The notes below the pieces were generated by a model. The model made no database searches. It was not told the origin of the DNA and was given only the letters and a program-made list of their open reading frames with translations. Positions 22,354 to 35,983 of a stretch of DNA of 64,000 nt are shown piece by piece. The position numbers and the translations under genes were made by a program. This stretch comes from Hypoxylon rubiginosum. Its lineage: Eukaryota > Ascomycota > Sordariomycetes > Xylariales > Hypoxylaceae. The DNA lies in NCBI GenBank assembly GCA_902806565.1, contig CADCXA010000027.1, positions 124,001 to 188,000 of the forward strand, written 5' to 3'. How positions within the stretch are numbered: position 1 is the stretch's first letter; the number at the start of each line of letters is the position of its first letter.

Positions 22354-24817
22354 AATCGGAAGATGGAGCCGGGGTCGCAGTCGCATGGAAGAGCGATGCA
22401 AGATGCGGCCTCGATAGCGCAATGTGTTGCTCTTCCCCGGTAGGACACGGCACGGCTCTGATCCGTCTCCCTATGCTGCTATGGCTCCCAACCAGGCGTG
22501 CCAGGTTTCAGTAGAGAAGGGCAGAGTAGGCCCAGGAGGCCCAGTTGACCCGGATGGGCTTTTCTCTTAGTCAAAACACCAACTTTTTAGGTAACAGGTT
22601 TCGTTGGCGCAATGCGGGGAAGGATTGATGAGATGGACTGGCAACTTGAATCTTCCTATGAACAATGATCAAATTATTATATGACCCTAGGGGCGCAGTA
22701 ATTTTTCGTGTTAAGTATTCTTGTTAATCTGAGGCACGTAGAGGCACGAGGCGATGTTTGTTGTCCGTCGTCGTTGAGAGGAACTAGGGTGTTCCAGTTT
22801 CTTATACGTAAATATGGAGTATAACAAACACCAAGTACGGAGCTACGAAGCTGCACGTGTATGGATTTCTCATATTTTCTTAGACTTGTCCATGAACTCA
22901 GCTCTTAAACGGCTAGTTTTTGTTACTATCCGATTTATTAGCTATTGCTTAAGTACCTACACGTAGAGGCGATGGTCCACAAGCAGCTGGAAGTGGCCGT
23001 ATGAGCAAACTGCCCATGATTCCATTGTTCATGGATTGGGTAATAGAAATAAAAGAATAGCATCGAGAACGAATTCTTCTTTGTCACCTGAGCCATACCC
23101 ACAGACGCTTGTTACTATCGAGACTGGCGGCGAATGGTACAAAAGACGAAGGCGCCTTGGCCGCAAGATCCGCTTGGATGGCTATTTGGTAATGAGAATG
23201 TCAGACGATCCGGGTCTGCTGTTACGGGGAAATATCGTCATCGCCATATAGATTTTTTTTTTTAATCTGGGGAAAGAAGAAAGACCAAAATTTTAGAGTC
23301 CGCGGAGAAGAAAATTGAGGTGGCTAAAATGCCGATCCTAGTTGAGTCTAGTAAGGAGCCTAACTCCAAGAGCCCCGTCTTTACGGACTATCATTTCGTT
23401 CCCCGGATTTGATTATGGTCCTTACATACATACATTAAATACGGACTCGTCTCGTATATAGAAGTGAGGTCGTCTCGGTTTTTGAAATTGCCACCTTTCA
23501 CCTTTTTCAATTTAAGCTGCTTTCATAGTTGGTGTGACTGATGCTAGAGAACGTCGTAAGTAAATTGTCTGTTTCCACTTATACAATCGACTACAGTTGT
23601 TAGTATAACTGTAAGTAACGTCGTAGCAGCTAGATTGTTTCTCCTGGCTAGAAGCTTGAACCTCCTATTACTATAATACTCATGTGCAACATTGTTTAAT
23701 AGTCAAAAGTCGTTTTCTCCGACTGACTTATAAGCGAGGCCGAATCTAAGCGAGGGGAATAATCTATCTCACTAATTTCCTGACCGCTTCAAACCCCAAC
23801 CTACGAACACATAACTTGGTACACGTTAGTCTTGGAGCCGGCCATTCAGGGCTTACTTCTAGAACATACATGCCTGCTCGAGACGTTGTTATTAGGTATT
23901 AGCTTCGGGGCTCCGTGCAACATCGGTTGACTCTCCCCTTGGTTCCCGGTGACCGGTTGTGTCAACTAGAGCTGCATGACTTACCTAGAAGATACATAGG
24001 TAGTTGTTTGCGGGGAAATAGCCTCATTTCCCTGTCGGTGAATCTGATAAGCCAATCAATTTCTGTGCTATTTACTCCATATCCGAGCTTGCGGCTGAAA
24101 TTTCGAATCAATGTCTTGGATTGATATATGCATATGCCTACATGTGGGAGACTATTACATCAAGATGAATGAATCAGTTTACGAATTCGAATCCGAATCC
24201 GTTCTCGCCATCTGTTGCCCAGTCGATAAGAAGAGGTGTTAACTCCTAAATTAACCTATCGCCGTTCATTATCTCCAAGGGGGAAAGGCGAAATAAGGTA
24301 GCTCGTGCCGTTGACTACTTGTAAGTATATGAGTTAAATCTTATCATATGGAGGTAGTGCTATCTAATATGTAAAGCCGGGCTACCGCTCCGAGGCTTTG
24401 ATATCTGATCATGTTCTAACATGATGACTGCTATCTCGGCTTAGTAAGTGATGCTTTATAGATAAAAAGTCCGAAGAGCTCCAGGTTGTACAGGAAACGC
24501 CAGAATTTGCCTGACCTGCGCTCTTATCCCCATGAGACTCCCGCTCCCCAACCCAACCCAACCCAAACCCACCAACCTTTCTGCGTGATAATAGGCTATT
24601 GGAAACCCACCCCTCGAATCCACGGTTAGCTATGTTTATCCAAGAGTTTCACAGATCCGAGACGCCAATATACGTAAAGTCATGTTATGTCTTTAGCCCC
24701 GATATTCCCTGCCGGATGCCGGCTACCATTAACAATAACTCAAACACCTTAACTCCGTGACTACCATCTACCTACATGGGCAAGCCACATACCCGTCTGA
24801 GAATTGCAAAGCTGCGG
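22354..24817. other. Intergenic, no supported gene
   Basis: About 2.5 kb of promoter and 3'-flanking DNA. It includes a poly-T tract near 23254 and a short CCCAA array near 24549-24573. Small open frames at 23036-23251 and 23915-24124 have no recognisable features. Confidence 0.4.
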
Positions 24818-27013
24818 CTAGGATGGTTTGCTGTTAACTTTCTTGCCATTCCTAACGCGTTCTTTACAATTGTCGCAAAACCATTTCACTATCACAAGCT
24901 GTTAGCAAACCCACCCCGGCATTAGGATGATTCGGTGAGAACTTACCATTCGACGGGGGAGCTTCTTTCAAGCCGACACAGTCGAGATGAAACCACTCCC
25001 GCTCGCAATCTCCGGCATCACACGCAACCATCTCGCCATAACTGACCCCATTACAATAGCAATACAGCGGCTCGTCGGCATCGACGTCGCCCTCGTCATC
25101 GCCACGTGGACTGCCATTTACACCATCTGCAACTCGGGCTGCCATTTGCTGAGCTGCACCCTTCTTGTGACTCCTCTTTGTATTAGTAGTTGATGTGTTT
25201 CGCGCCGATCGAGATCGGGGTGGCGGATCCGGGAACGATCCTAATGCGGGCGTTGACGGCTTGCTGGCTCGTCCGCTCTTGGTCGTGACGACAGTTGTTG
25301 TGGTTGCCACCTGGGTTTGTATAGAATCTCCCGTTTTGGGTTCTGGATCGTCTCCTTTCGTGATGCTGTCCTTTCTGCCACTTACAGTTGCGCTACTAGC
25401 GCTCGCAATGGTATGAACTGCCTCTTCTTTTGAAGCTTCAACCTTGACTGTCGCAGGCGGTTCTTTACTCGGTTTTCTGTCAGTTTGCGGGCGTGTACCA
25501 TTCTGGCCCGTCACCGTAACCTCTGGAGTGGCAGCTGTGACACCATTAGGTCTATTCGACGCTGATGAAGTTGGGCGTGGTCGACTACTCTCCACGTTCG
25601 ACTGGATAGAGTTCTGTCTGGCTCGAGATGATGCAGGGCGCGCCGAGGCTGTAGAAGGCGCAGGAGAGCCGCGAGCGACGACTTTAGGATCAAAGCTAGG
25701 CAGTATTGGAGAGGCTGCGATTGAGGGCGAAAGCGCAGCGGATGCGGCAGTTGATTTACTGTAAGAGAAAATATTAGTATTTACGAAGCAATCAAAGTAG
25801 TAAGATATACCCACCTCTTCTTCGAGGCTCCGTTAACCGTCGGGAGAGCTTTACGCTTCTTAGGCGGGTCTGGTGCTGGTGTTGCCCTCGGACTGCTGTT
25901 CTTAGCCTTTGTGGCGCTAGGGCCAAAGACCGAGCTCATCGCACGTTCCATGGGCTGACCGCCGTTGACTGGCTTGCTATTGTCGACTTTTCGTCTCTTG
26001 GATGGGGGGTTTCCGTTGGTTGTGCTTGTGGCGGCGCCTGCAGTAATACCCAATCCGACAGGTGCAGTTGCATCGGCAGCCTTCCGAGCCTTACTACTGT
26101 TATTGTTGGCAGCCTTCCTTGTCGACTCACCCTTTTGCTTGCCCTCATGATCATCTGCGTCTGAGTCTTGGTGTTGGTGCTTGAGACCTTTCTTAGCTAT
26201 TAGCGCTTGTTTTCTCGCGTCGCTTCGTGCGGCGGCTTCTTCAGCGAGCTGTTGGGCCGCTGCTGTGATTGTAGCTGCGCCGTCTCGGCGCGATCGCTCT
26301 GCTTGGTTTGCTCGATTGAGTCGGTTTTCCGGATAGGCCCAGTGTGTGGTGCTTCCCCATTTGGCCTCGTCGCTGAATTCGGCTTCTAGGTTTGGCCACA
26401 CATCGTTAATGCGGGCAAGCTGCTTAGACAATGCCTCGTTCGCGGTAGATATGACGTGGTTCTTCTCTTCTAGTGAGACGAGCATTTCCTGGACCTTAAA
26501 AGCAGTTTGGCGAAATAGCTGGCGTCGCGGAAGGTTGCTGGGATCAAAGACTGTGGAGTTGTAGCTCTCGTCGGTCGACCCAGGGGGGTTACCGCTCCCG
26601 GGGAACCCGGTTGAACTATTTTGGGCGCTCATTGGAGTCGAGGCCGCAATGATACTGCTGGAGGCATCGTTGACGCTTCTAGGTTCGGGCGGGTTCGACT
26701 TAAGGACAGCTTCGACAAGCTGAAAGAGGACCTCTTCTGGGGCGAAGATCTTGGCGTCGACCTCTTTCAAAAGCGTGAAATGTCGGACAAGATCTTTGGG
26801 AAGGGAGGTTATAGTATCGGTGAAGTAGGTAATCGCGGGAAATATATCGATAGGTTGGTCGTGGCTCTGGCCGGCTGCGAGAGAATCTCTGCCACCGAAA
26901 GCGCGGGCGGAGGTAGACGTTGTTCGAGGGGGATTTGCTCGGGTTTGACGAACTGGTTGTGCCCTTCGATTCGAGGGACCAGCCTCCGTCTGAGGCGGCT
27001 TAGCAGTCTTCAT
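24818..27013 (-). CDS. ING-family PHD-finger protein (Pho23/Yng-like)
   Basis: Exons 27013-25815, 25758-24947 and 24888-24818 join to 693 aa. The last exon (71 nt) supplies the end of the PHD finger and proves the splice: the finger begins [17 protein letters not shown] and ends [11 protein letters not shown] (about 631-682). The zinc ligands are Cys4-His-Cys3. ING PHD fingers read H3K4me3 and target NuA4, NuA3 or Rpd3L chromatin complexes. The N-terminal ING domain starts near residue 55 ([20 protein letters not shown]) and includes [10 protein letters not shown] long Lys/Ser/Pro/Ala-rich disordered middle with KRRKV and KKRKA stretches (likely nuclear localisation signals) separates the domains. 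Length and ING-domain features fit the Pho23-like group best, but the complex cannot be decided from sequence alone. Confidence 0.88.
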
Positions 27014-28101
27014 ATTGTCTTATTGAAGGTGTGGGCGTCAGGTGGTAGTGTCGGTCGGGATAGGAGACGAGCGATAGCAAGTGGGAGCTGGGAGGTTTGT
27101 TGATTGAGATCAGGCGGCTTTGGGGCGGCTTTGAGGGAGAGGGTAAAGTGACAAGGAGCTTCAAATGAAGAAGCTCATGTCATTTTGCGAATATGAAGTA
27201 GACAATAGGAGTAGAAAGGGTAGGAATGGTAAGGGGAAGAAGCCGTGGTAAAAGAAAGCGCAAAAGTAAAGTGACAACTGGGCGGATAAGATTTATTGAG
27301 TCGACCAAGTAGATTGTAGCATGTAGCACTTTAGTCTTTAGCAGCGTCTACTGACAGCCACCTGCAGGACCCCAATTGCGCGCGCGGGTTTCTATCGGCG
27401 GGCAAGTTTCTTAGGTTTTCTTAGCACAAGAAACCGGCATTTCGCTTGGCTTCATTGGGCAGATGAGCTCCACTTGTGACCACACTGACAAGGTTCCAAG
27501 GACACAAACAGGACAAGCCTCCAGTGAACAACCAAGCAACAAGCCGCTATTTGATCCGACAATTAATCCGGCCTCGACTCGATAAGATAACGGGCACCTA
27601 AAAACAATGACTTCAGCAAGCCAACCTTGGAAGACTCTCCGCTCGCGTCTACCCCTGCAGGCCTCGGTACTGTTAACGGCATGCGCTAGTTGGCTAATAC
27701 CTATGCATCCTACCTACATGTATTTGTCTCTATAAGTGACAATGTACATATGCAGATATGATTCTCGAAGTCATGTCCAGTCCTAACGAAGCTTCGCCAA
27801 TTAGATGTCATTATCAAGAGTGTTTAGATGTGAGTTCGGATAGAAGAAAAAGGGATCCACATCGATCAAAATCAAGTAAGCATTTATAGTCTGGCCATTC
27901 ATGTTGATTTCAAGTTTGGAGACACTGTATTTTATATATCCGTTCCATTTATCTAAACCGCTTTCTTTGCTTGCTTGCTAAGTAGACATGCCATGCGCTA
28001 CCTTTGCTAACAGCAGAATTATTTCGACTAATACGCCCGCCTTAACGCCAATCCAAGGGTATTGCTGTGATGGTGCCATCCAACCTGAAGATACCATCTG
28101 C
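27014..28101. other. Intergenic between the ING gene start and the cis-prenyltransferase end
   Basis: Contains the ING gene promoter and the 3' flank of the prenyltransferase gene. A purine-rich stretch lies near 27120-27260. No gene seen. Confidence 0.4.
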
Positions 28102-29194
28102 TCATCTCCGCGTGCTCTCTTTCTCCACCAGCTTCTTCTGACGCCATTGCCATTCCAAGAGGATTGGGACGAAATTCCACAGGTCAAACTCAGGCCACAA
28201 ACACTTCAAGAAGAAGATATGTGTGTTTTCGTGACACTGCCATAGCATAAAGTCGCTCAGTCTCGTGACACCACTAGTTCGGATGAATATGTCGAGCGGG
28301 GGGCATTCGGCAGTGTATGTATGACTATTGATAACCTCGGCTGTGATAGCCTCCGGGTTCTGGAATTTCGCCGGTTTTACTGGCGTCGACGGCAGGTGTG
28401 GTGAATCAGGGTCCAAGGCGGTTGTCGAAGACATAGAGTCGTCAACATCAGACTTATCGTTATGGTCTGTAGAGGATTCCCTAAGCGAGGAGTCCGAATT
28501 CTTGGACTTATTAGATCGTATCTTCTGAGTGATCCGTGACTGCGAGAATGGGGTGTTTGGTAGTCTTGGTGCTGTTGTATATTCATCCACCGTGGCCTTG
28601 ATTGCACTCGTCATTTCGGCCCGCGAGGTATAGGGGAAGCATATATTAAGCACAGCACTAAGATGAGAAGTTAGCTTCAAGTAAAAGTCAAGACAATTAA
28701 TAGCAAACTCACTCCTTGTTATGCTTCGTCATCTCGATAGCTCGGTCGACATAAGGCAAGACATCATCAGGTATCAAATCTCTCTCTCCTAAGACCCGGA
28801 TGCCAGCACCATACCGGTCAAGAAGCTCGCCGTGTTGCACGAGCTGTTCCAGCTTGACCTTGGCCATTGCCATCAGACCCTTCACTTCGTGCTTTGGTCG
28901 GTTAAAGTTTTCTATACTGAAAGCATAAACCGTGACAACTTTGACACCGCACTTATAGCAAATCTCGAGAACCCTCGCAAGAGCTTCAAAGCCTAAGTGA
29001 TGGCCTTCTATAGTTTCGATCTTGTGGTTCTTAGCGAAGCGCCTGTTCCCATCCATCTCGAAAGCGACGTGTAGAGGTATAGGTCCTTGCTTGAGAGTGC
29101 CTATAAGCAACTCTCTGGCATTTCTCAATATCCATTCTGCCGGAGGTGACTTCAAGAGCCAATTCCTAATGTGGGAGAGGTATAGGTCGGACAT
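28102..29194 (-). CDS. rer2: Dehydrodolichyl diphosphate synthase (cis-prenyltransferase)
   Basis: Two exons, 29194-28713 and 28657-28102, joined by a 55-nt intron, give 345 aa. The enzyme extends farnesyl diphosphate with isopentenyl units at the ER to make the dolichol precursor for N-glycosylation and GPI anchors. Family motifs are intact: HVAFEMDGNRRFAKNH (catalytic Asp at about 48), EGHHLGFEAL, VTVYAFSIENFNRP and RTSGVTRLSDF (Arg at about 287 and 293). The splice joins HNK to AVLNICFPYTSR. Residues of about 188-262 are a Ser/Asp/Pro-rich insertion between core blocks. The C-terminus lacks an RxG motif, as expected for Rer2/Srt1 subunits that pair with a Nus1/NgBR-type partner. Start 29194 gives MSDLYLSHIR; an in-frame ATG at 29224 is less likely. 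Confidence 0.93.
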
Positions 29195-29932
29195 GGTTAC
29201 TTCGGAATGGCGTTGGAAGAACACGGATCGAACGCGAATTTAGTCGTACAATTGACAATTCTGGGGAACTCTCGAAACAAATACAATAAGAATGCGTTGA
29301 AAAAAGGCTACCTGTGTCGTTGCATTGCAAAGAGATGACGACGATGGTGGCTGTTAATCGTAATGAATTCGTGGACGCTGTACGAAGTACTGATTACGGG
29401 TCGGAAGGCAAGTTCCAAGCTTGGCGCAAGCTGTGTAAGAGAGCTGTGGACAAATGGATAAGGCTGAGTAGTAGCATTTCAGCTGTCATCCAAACAAAGC
29501 TTGTAGGGGGTTAAGCCAGCTATACCGGATAAATGAGTTTGTTCAATATGTATGTAATAATCACGTACAGTACCTATGTAGGTAGGAACAAATCCAGGGT
29601 TGAAGCCACCCTGTCCATGAACCTTGAATAAGGTTACCGGGTATAACGGTACAAGGAACTGCCAAATCGTAACCGGGAAAAGACGCCAACTTTATTCATG
29701 ACCTAACTTTACTTTAGATGATATCTCGACAGAGCATGGTCTTCAGTGTCTTTAGACTACTCGCTCACCCTGATTACACCTACCTGGGTATATCTACTAT
29801 GGTTTGGATCTTTCTTGAGAGGAATTCCACCGCTGACTAAAGCTGCGCCTGTACCGGACAGACTAGCCTGTTGACGAACGTCCTGCGATGCGCCGATAGC
29901 CCCCGCGACACTCTCAAGATAGTGCTGGCACA
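29195..29932. promoter_or_regulatory. Shared promoter region of the divergent prenyltransferase and DscB-like genes
   Basis: A 738-bp gap between two divergent starts must hold both promoters. Both products act in the ER membrane, so co-regulation is possible but is inference. No specific site is assigned. Confidence 0.45.
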
Positions 29933-30815
29933 ATGTCTTTCACCAATGCGCCCGTCACTCGCAGCCTCGTTTACGGTCTCGTTGCGATGTCAATAGCTGT
30001 TAGCTTACTTGATATAAAGCACTACTTCTATATCCTAGTTGACCTGCATATTTGGCGATTCCACCAGACATGGAGGGCTCTCATCTATCAGCTATGCTAT
30101 ACCAATTCCGCCGAGGTGCTCTTCGCCGCTATGACTCTGTATAATATGAGAGCAGTTGAGAGGATGTGGGGGTCGAGGAAATTCGCTGTAAGCATATCGC
30201 ATCTCTAATATTATCTCTGCCTACGTAGCTAACAGTGAGCACTTTAAGACCTTCATCTTCATCAGCTTTTTGTTTACGAGCATCTTCACTCCTACAATCC
30301 TGGCGCTCTTCCTACGTCCACTTACGCTCGGCCTCCTCAACTACCTTCCCGCCGGCCCGACGCCCATAATTTTCGCAGTCCTAGCCCAATATCATGCTAT
30401 AGTACCGCCGATATATAAGTACAAAGTGGCGACCTCAACGTCTGCAGCTACAGATGATCAGACGCCAGGTATTATGTTCTCCGACAAGTCGTATCGATAC
30501 CTCCTTGCATTCCAGTTAGCCCTCTTTCAATGGCCTGGATCGCTGTTGGGTGCGCTCATGGGCTGGTTGGTGGGTTTATCGTGGAGAATGGAAGTGCTTC
30601 CCCGGTCATTAATACGATGGCGTCTGCCCGGATGGGTCGTGGGAATGCGCACGCAGAGGAGAAGCCAGGAGTTCGAGGGCTTGCGTAGGAGACTCGAGGG
30701 AGAGGGCGCATCTACAGGCGCGGCAACCGGTTCGCAGAGCCAGGCTGATGGCGAAGGTGGAAGGCGGAGGACGATGGGACAACAAGTTATGGATCAGTTC
30801 CACGGGGCATTCTGA
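29933..30815 (+). CDS. dscB: Rhomboid-fold ER protein, DscB/UBAC2-like
   Basis: Exons 29933-30187 and 30249-30815 give 273 aa. The intron is 61 nt, with a GCTAAC branch and the only acceptor that keeps frame (TTTAAG). The protein has several hydrophobic helices, starting with MSFTNAPVTRSLVYGLVAMS, a hallmark of the UBAC2/Dsc2 rhomboid group. I see no rhomboid catalytic GxSG, which fits a pseudoprotease. Dsc2/DscB is part of the Golgi/ER Dsc ubiquitin-ligase complex that activates SREBP in fungi and degrades membrane proteins. The tail is Arg- and Gly-rich and no clear C-terminal UBA domain is seen, so assignment within the family is tentative. Confidence 0.72.
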
Positions 30816-32281
30816 GATTCGACCAGCAAATTAAAGGTTCTTGACTAAGTACTATACTTGAGTGCGGTGTTGGGCTGTGGTGACGATGGACTCGGGTCTT
30901 AAGGCATCCGCCCCTCCTTGCATATATGATGGTGGCTGAAGGTATGGCCTCGTTATTGAAGCAGTGGGTGATATGTAGGTGGGAGGGTGGTAGAGTATCT
31001 ATTCATACTCTACTCCCTTGGAGTATGTAGGTCCCTTGCCTCGTCTTTAACAGAAATTGCCATAAATATAGCAATTTGGTACAGCTCTCCGAAGGTTGTC
31101 TACTCTGTTGGTTTGGTGGGTTTGGTTAAACTCATCCACGTGTTTGCAACAGAGGCACTGCTGACAAGCACAGCCAGGTTGGGGTTTTATTGGCAGCCAA
31201 ATGTACCTCGGGCTGTCATTCGTACATGATGTGATTCAGAAAGAGACCCCTGTCGATATCGGAGGCGTTGTAACGGAATAGGTAATTAATATTTCAGTAT
31301 TGCGAATGTGAGATGAGCGATCTTCGCATAAGTGAAGACTCATTTTAACGAGTGGAAGTAATGCGCGGGCACAATTCCGATCGTCAGCAGCGCGTCAGCA
31401 GCACATAAGACACAGGGTTAAGGTACATATCAGGGTGACCATTTTTTCGCAGGAAGAGTTTGACAAGTGGATGTACTACTGCAGGGGCAGTTTTTTATTT
31501 TATTTTTAGGCGTTACCTTATGTACATTATACTTATCGCATTATCATCACATTTATACCTAACACCTACCGCAATGCAAAGGGTCTACGACGAGGAAGCG
31601 AAGAGAGCTGAGAGTTAGATATAAACAAAAGGCAGCATTAGAAGAAGAAGAAAGATCGTATGGGGATTCCTTCTAATAATATTAGGTATATAGTTTGTAT
31701 TGTTAGCAAACTGAAGATAGTCAGGCTATGTCTTGCTATCTATGGTATCGGATACTATTCACACAGGCTATACCCTGCATCTGCACTATGACCCCCCCAG
31801 CCACAGCGTAGGTACATGTTTAGCGCAATCTGACTTAAAATTGCCCACCACAGCCTAGCGCAGCCGTCCTAACGTGAAAGCGCGTGCTCGGAAAGTGCGC
31901 CACTAATCACTTTAGCCCATGTAATTCGCATGGAAATTCTGTAGATGATCAATGAAACTCCTTTTCTATCTTATTACCGACTTGACCCCAACCCACCAGT
32001 CTGATTCTGATTTGGATTTCATATTTTGACAGTCTCTTGCATAGTCAATCCAATTGTTGTCTTCTTGGCTGTTGACCTTTTGGGGTTTTATCTATATACT
32101 CTTTCTATACCTAACTCGAAGGTCAATCTTAATTCCAGCCTCCAACATTTGCGGCTACAAATCCTGCGCCGGCTACCCCGAACGACGCGACGATCGTGCG
32201 AAGATAGTCACGAAACTGCGCGTGACAGCTCCGTAGTATAATGTATTGGAAGAGAAGACGGTTTACTTGGAAGTGACAAGG
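30816..32281. other. Intergenic upstream of the Uds1 gene
   Basis: About 1.5 kb with a T-rich tract near 31489-31508 and no supported gene. The end of the stretch holds an 11-codon upstream frame (listed separately). Confidence 0.4.
32241..32276 (+). promoter_or_regulatory. Upstream ORF of 11 codons before the Uds1 start
   Basis: An ATG at 32241 opens 11 codons ending in TGA at 32274-32276, five nucleotides before the main ATG at 32282. If the mRNA leader includes it, it could lower or gate translation of the main frame. The transcription start is unknown. Confidence 0.3.
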
Positions 32282-35110
32282 ATGAACCGGTTTACGGGCC
32301 GAAGTCAGAACAGCTTCGACGCCGAAGCGCCGCCACCTTTGCGACCAGCTATTTCGCCAAGGGGGCCGGCCCTAGTCGAATCATATCGACAGGACAGTTT
32401 AAATGGCTTTGAAAGAGAGAAGCCGAGATATAATCCGGTGAGCATCTATTCTACTTCTTATTTCGCGAGTTGTCGCGTCCGGTTTCCCGTATACTCACGG
32501 TTGCTTAGTTGAATCCGGAGCGAGTCCAAAGTTCGGTCTTAGTCGATCTCAAGGATCCTGTACAGGTACATCTACTCACCGAAACCGCCCTACTCGACAG
32601 CAAAGAATACGAGATCCTATCTCAGGAGGAGGTAGACGATCTCAAGAAACATTGTCAGATTTTGAATCAGCGCATCGAACAGACTCGATCAAATCTTGCT
32701 ATTCAGTCCAAATATCGCGATGCTGCTATATCAATGTCCAAGCTATACTCTCCATCAAGAGGTGATCATACAAGAAAGAGTCTCTTAGGTCATCGGCACA
32801 GTGGTTCAACAGAAGCTGCGCGGGAGGCCGAACATGAACTTAATACAATCCAGAAGAAATGTGAGGAGTTGGCCTCCGAGTTGTGGGCATTGGAGAAACG
32901 TGCCATGGAGCCTCAAAGGCGATTACTAGAACACACCGCCGGCATCTTACAGCTCACACACAAGTCCACCAACAAAACGACCACTCATTCTCCGAAGGTT
33001 CCCCTTGTTAACGGCGTTCCCGCTAGTCCCGAGAGCATGTATACCACGTCGATTGGTCGCGATAGTATCAGTTTGGACTTCTTAGAAGATGGCTTCACCT
33101 TCGACGAAGCTAGTTTATACCGATCCTTTGACCAATCTGACATGTTTAACGACCGAACTCGACAAAATACCATCGAAATTCCTATGAAATCACCCATTCG
33201 GGAGCAGACCAAGCAGCTTACCGAAGAGAGTGGAAGGCTACGTGAGGAGAATCGCGAACTCAGGGCTCAAACTGATTCTCTGCTGTCAGAGATCAACGAA
33301 CTCAGAGGTCAGGGTTCAGGTCAGTGGAAGTTAATTTCAGACACAGAAGGCAAATTAGAGGATTATAACCGCCAGCTTCGCGAGATAATCGTGAGCTCGG
33401 ACCCAGCACGGAATGGCAACTACAGGGCTGCACCGTCCGGTCGGCTTGAACCTGGCGACATGATCGGTAGCCACCTAGATTACCTTGGAAATGGCTTGGT
33501 GGCCATTGCCGAGGGTCAAGGCAACAGTTTGGAGGTGGCAGAGAAGATCCAAGCCCTCAACGCTCAAATTCAGGAGGTACTACTAGGCGCCAATTTAAAT
33601 CATCCGCCACCACCAGATGTGTATCTAGGCGTTGATGAACAGCTCGATTATATGCAAGACTCGTTACGGGCAGTCGAGGAGGAACTGCGGCAAGCTCTTG
33701 ATGCGACGAGCGTAAACTCTGCCGACAAGAGCAAGAGTGAACAGTTCGAAACAGTTCTTATGGGACTTTGGGATATCATCCAATCCGGTTATGCTGATAT
33801 ACGGCAACGGAAGCAGGAGAGACGAAAGGTTCGTCTGGAGAAGGGACTGGAACCGGACGAGGAGGACGTATCTGACAACGAGTCTTTCGATCTTGAGGAG
33901 CCATACTCGTTATCAGCTTTTTCGACCAAGATCCAGTGGCTATACACGCAAGCCACCAAGCTCCAAGAGCAGAAGGGGGTCTTGAATCGCCAGATTAAGC
34001 AGCAGCGTGAGCTGAACAGCAGATCTGACTCTGAGAAGGACCAAGCTTTGCAGGACAAGATCGATGAATTGGAGGAAGCCAGAGCGACGCTTCATCAGGC
34101 GGATAAGGAAACAGACAGTGTCCGCTTACAGCTCTCGCGTGCATTGGAAGACCTTGAGAAGCTACAGCATGGGCGATCCGAAGAATCTACCGCTATTGAT
34201 GAGGCCCGAGAGCAGCTTCAGGAACGGAACGCTAAAATTGCATTGCTCGAATCCAGCGCCAGAGACGTTCAGGAGCGCCTCACAGCAGCCGAAGCCAACG
34301 TCGAAGCTATCACTGCACAATTGCAAGAAGCCAATGATGCCAAGAACGCTGCAAATAAGATCGTTGAGGACAAAGAAAACGAGCTTAAAGCTAAGGAGGA
34401 GGAGCTTCACGAGATGACGGGCATGGTAGCTGAGTTTAAGATGGAAGCTACCCTTGCTAAGGCTGAGCTCGACGGTGCCTACGGATCGAGGAAAGAAAGG
34501 GCAGCGGAAGTTGCGGCACTGCACAACAATTCCGAGTCTGTCAAGATGCTGAACAGGATGAATTCCCTGGAGAAGGAGCTTGAAGCTACTGCTCAAGATC
34601 TGGCTGATGTTGTCAAGCAATCACTTGAGAGCGAAAAGAAGATTGGGGAATTAGAAGACGAGCTCGACCGAGTCAGGGCTGAGCGCTCCAGGATTAAAGA
34701 TGAGAAGGACACGATGAATGAAGAACTCGAGAAGCGACTCCACGAGGCTACAGGCGATCTCGAGGAGAGGCTGGATAATGAAACTTCAAGGCTAAAGAAG
34801 GAGAAGGAGCAACTACAAGACGAGCTCGACAAGGAACGTCTAGGATCCGCTAGAGTTCCACCGTCGCCTGGCGGTCCCAACAAGACTTCATACCTGACAG
34901 ACTCGTACCGATTAGGGCTGAGGGCCGAAAGGAAGAAGTACGAGGAGCAGTTAAGAGTATGTTTCCTCCACATCATTACCTTACCCTACGAAACCTATCA
35001 GCTAACATACTTCGCAGGCGGAACAAATGGTGCGGAGAAAGCTCGAGGACGAGCTACGCGCGTTGAAGAGAGCCCAGGGGCCTGGCAGAAGTCCTCTAAG
35101 CCCTCGGTGA
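32282..35110 (+). CDS. Uds1-domain coiled-coil protein
   Basis: Exons 32282-32437, 32509-34956 and 35018-35110 join in frame to 898 aa. After a short Pro-rich head, residues of about 80-185 (KEYEILSQEEVDDLKKHCQI, then SKYRDAAISMSKLYS) match the fungal 'up-regulated during septation' (Uds1) domain. The rest is mostly heptad-rich coiled coil (about 225-275 and 530-870), Glu/Lys/Gln-rich, with an acidic DEEDVSDNESFDLEE patch near 455. The last exon adds a basic helix ending SPLSPR. By family it may act at the cell cortex or septum; no catalytic motif is present. Both introns are supported by frame and by GCTAAC or GCTTAG signals. Confidence 0.82.
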
Positions 35111-35983
35111 GGCGGTTTCTAGTCTTTCGTTTCTGCTGTCCAATATTGTACTGGCATATTATATCTCTTTTTGGTTGGCGTGCATATCATTGCTCATTCA
35201 AGACATACCCTTTTTCTTTTTCGCTTTTGTATAAAAGTTGAGCCGATGGTTTCGCTCTTCGTTTGAAGTCATACTGCATTAGGACGGCGACTAGGGGATT
35301 GTTCTTGGGCTATACTATATACTATACCGCTTAGCTTAGCTAGAAAAAGGACTTGGCTGGCTTTGGATCTTTGATCACGGTGAGCGAGCAAGCGACTTAT
35401 TATTAAGTTGGAGCATGAGAATGAGAAGACGATTACTTAAATCTAGGTGTCCTTAGCTTAGTGTCTTTTTTGTCAGCTCTTAATGACGGGAACTATAGAT
35501 TACAGCAGAGTGTCTCTTCATCAAAGAGGCTGATAGAGGAAAGCCAATGAGCTGGTTCGTTGATGCCAAGGTGGAAGGGTAGTCCAGCCGGCGCGCTGCC
35601 AATGCATCATCCACCTTCGGTTTCTGGAAATCGCCAAGACTTAGAGGGATGCAACGTGGACCGGATCGACCGATACGACTGGTTCTTCCCCCTGTACCTT
35701 ACTCGGCAGCCCACGAGCGTGTCCCAATGGGCAAGGTCTTAGATCGATTTCTCTTTTATGGCCGTGGAAAACAAGATCCAGGTCCCCCGTGTTCCTGCAG
35801 GCAGGGCGATAGCTGGGCTCGGAGGCTTGCGTCGTCCACTTTTCATCTCCGTTGTAGCATGCGCGGCAGATACCGATACTACATGTATAAGTATGGCGAC
35901 GCCTCTCTCTCCCGATGAAAGCTGTGTGAACCGTAGTTCTATTTGATTTGAACTCGACACAGTCGACGCGCTTCGGTGAGACT
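35111..35983. other. Intergenic upstream of the secreted nuclease
   Basis: Uds1 3' flank and nuclease promoter. No gene supported; an antisense frame spanning 35641-36303 is judged a shadow of the GC-rich nuclease 5' end. Confidence 0.4.
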
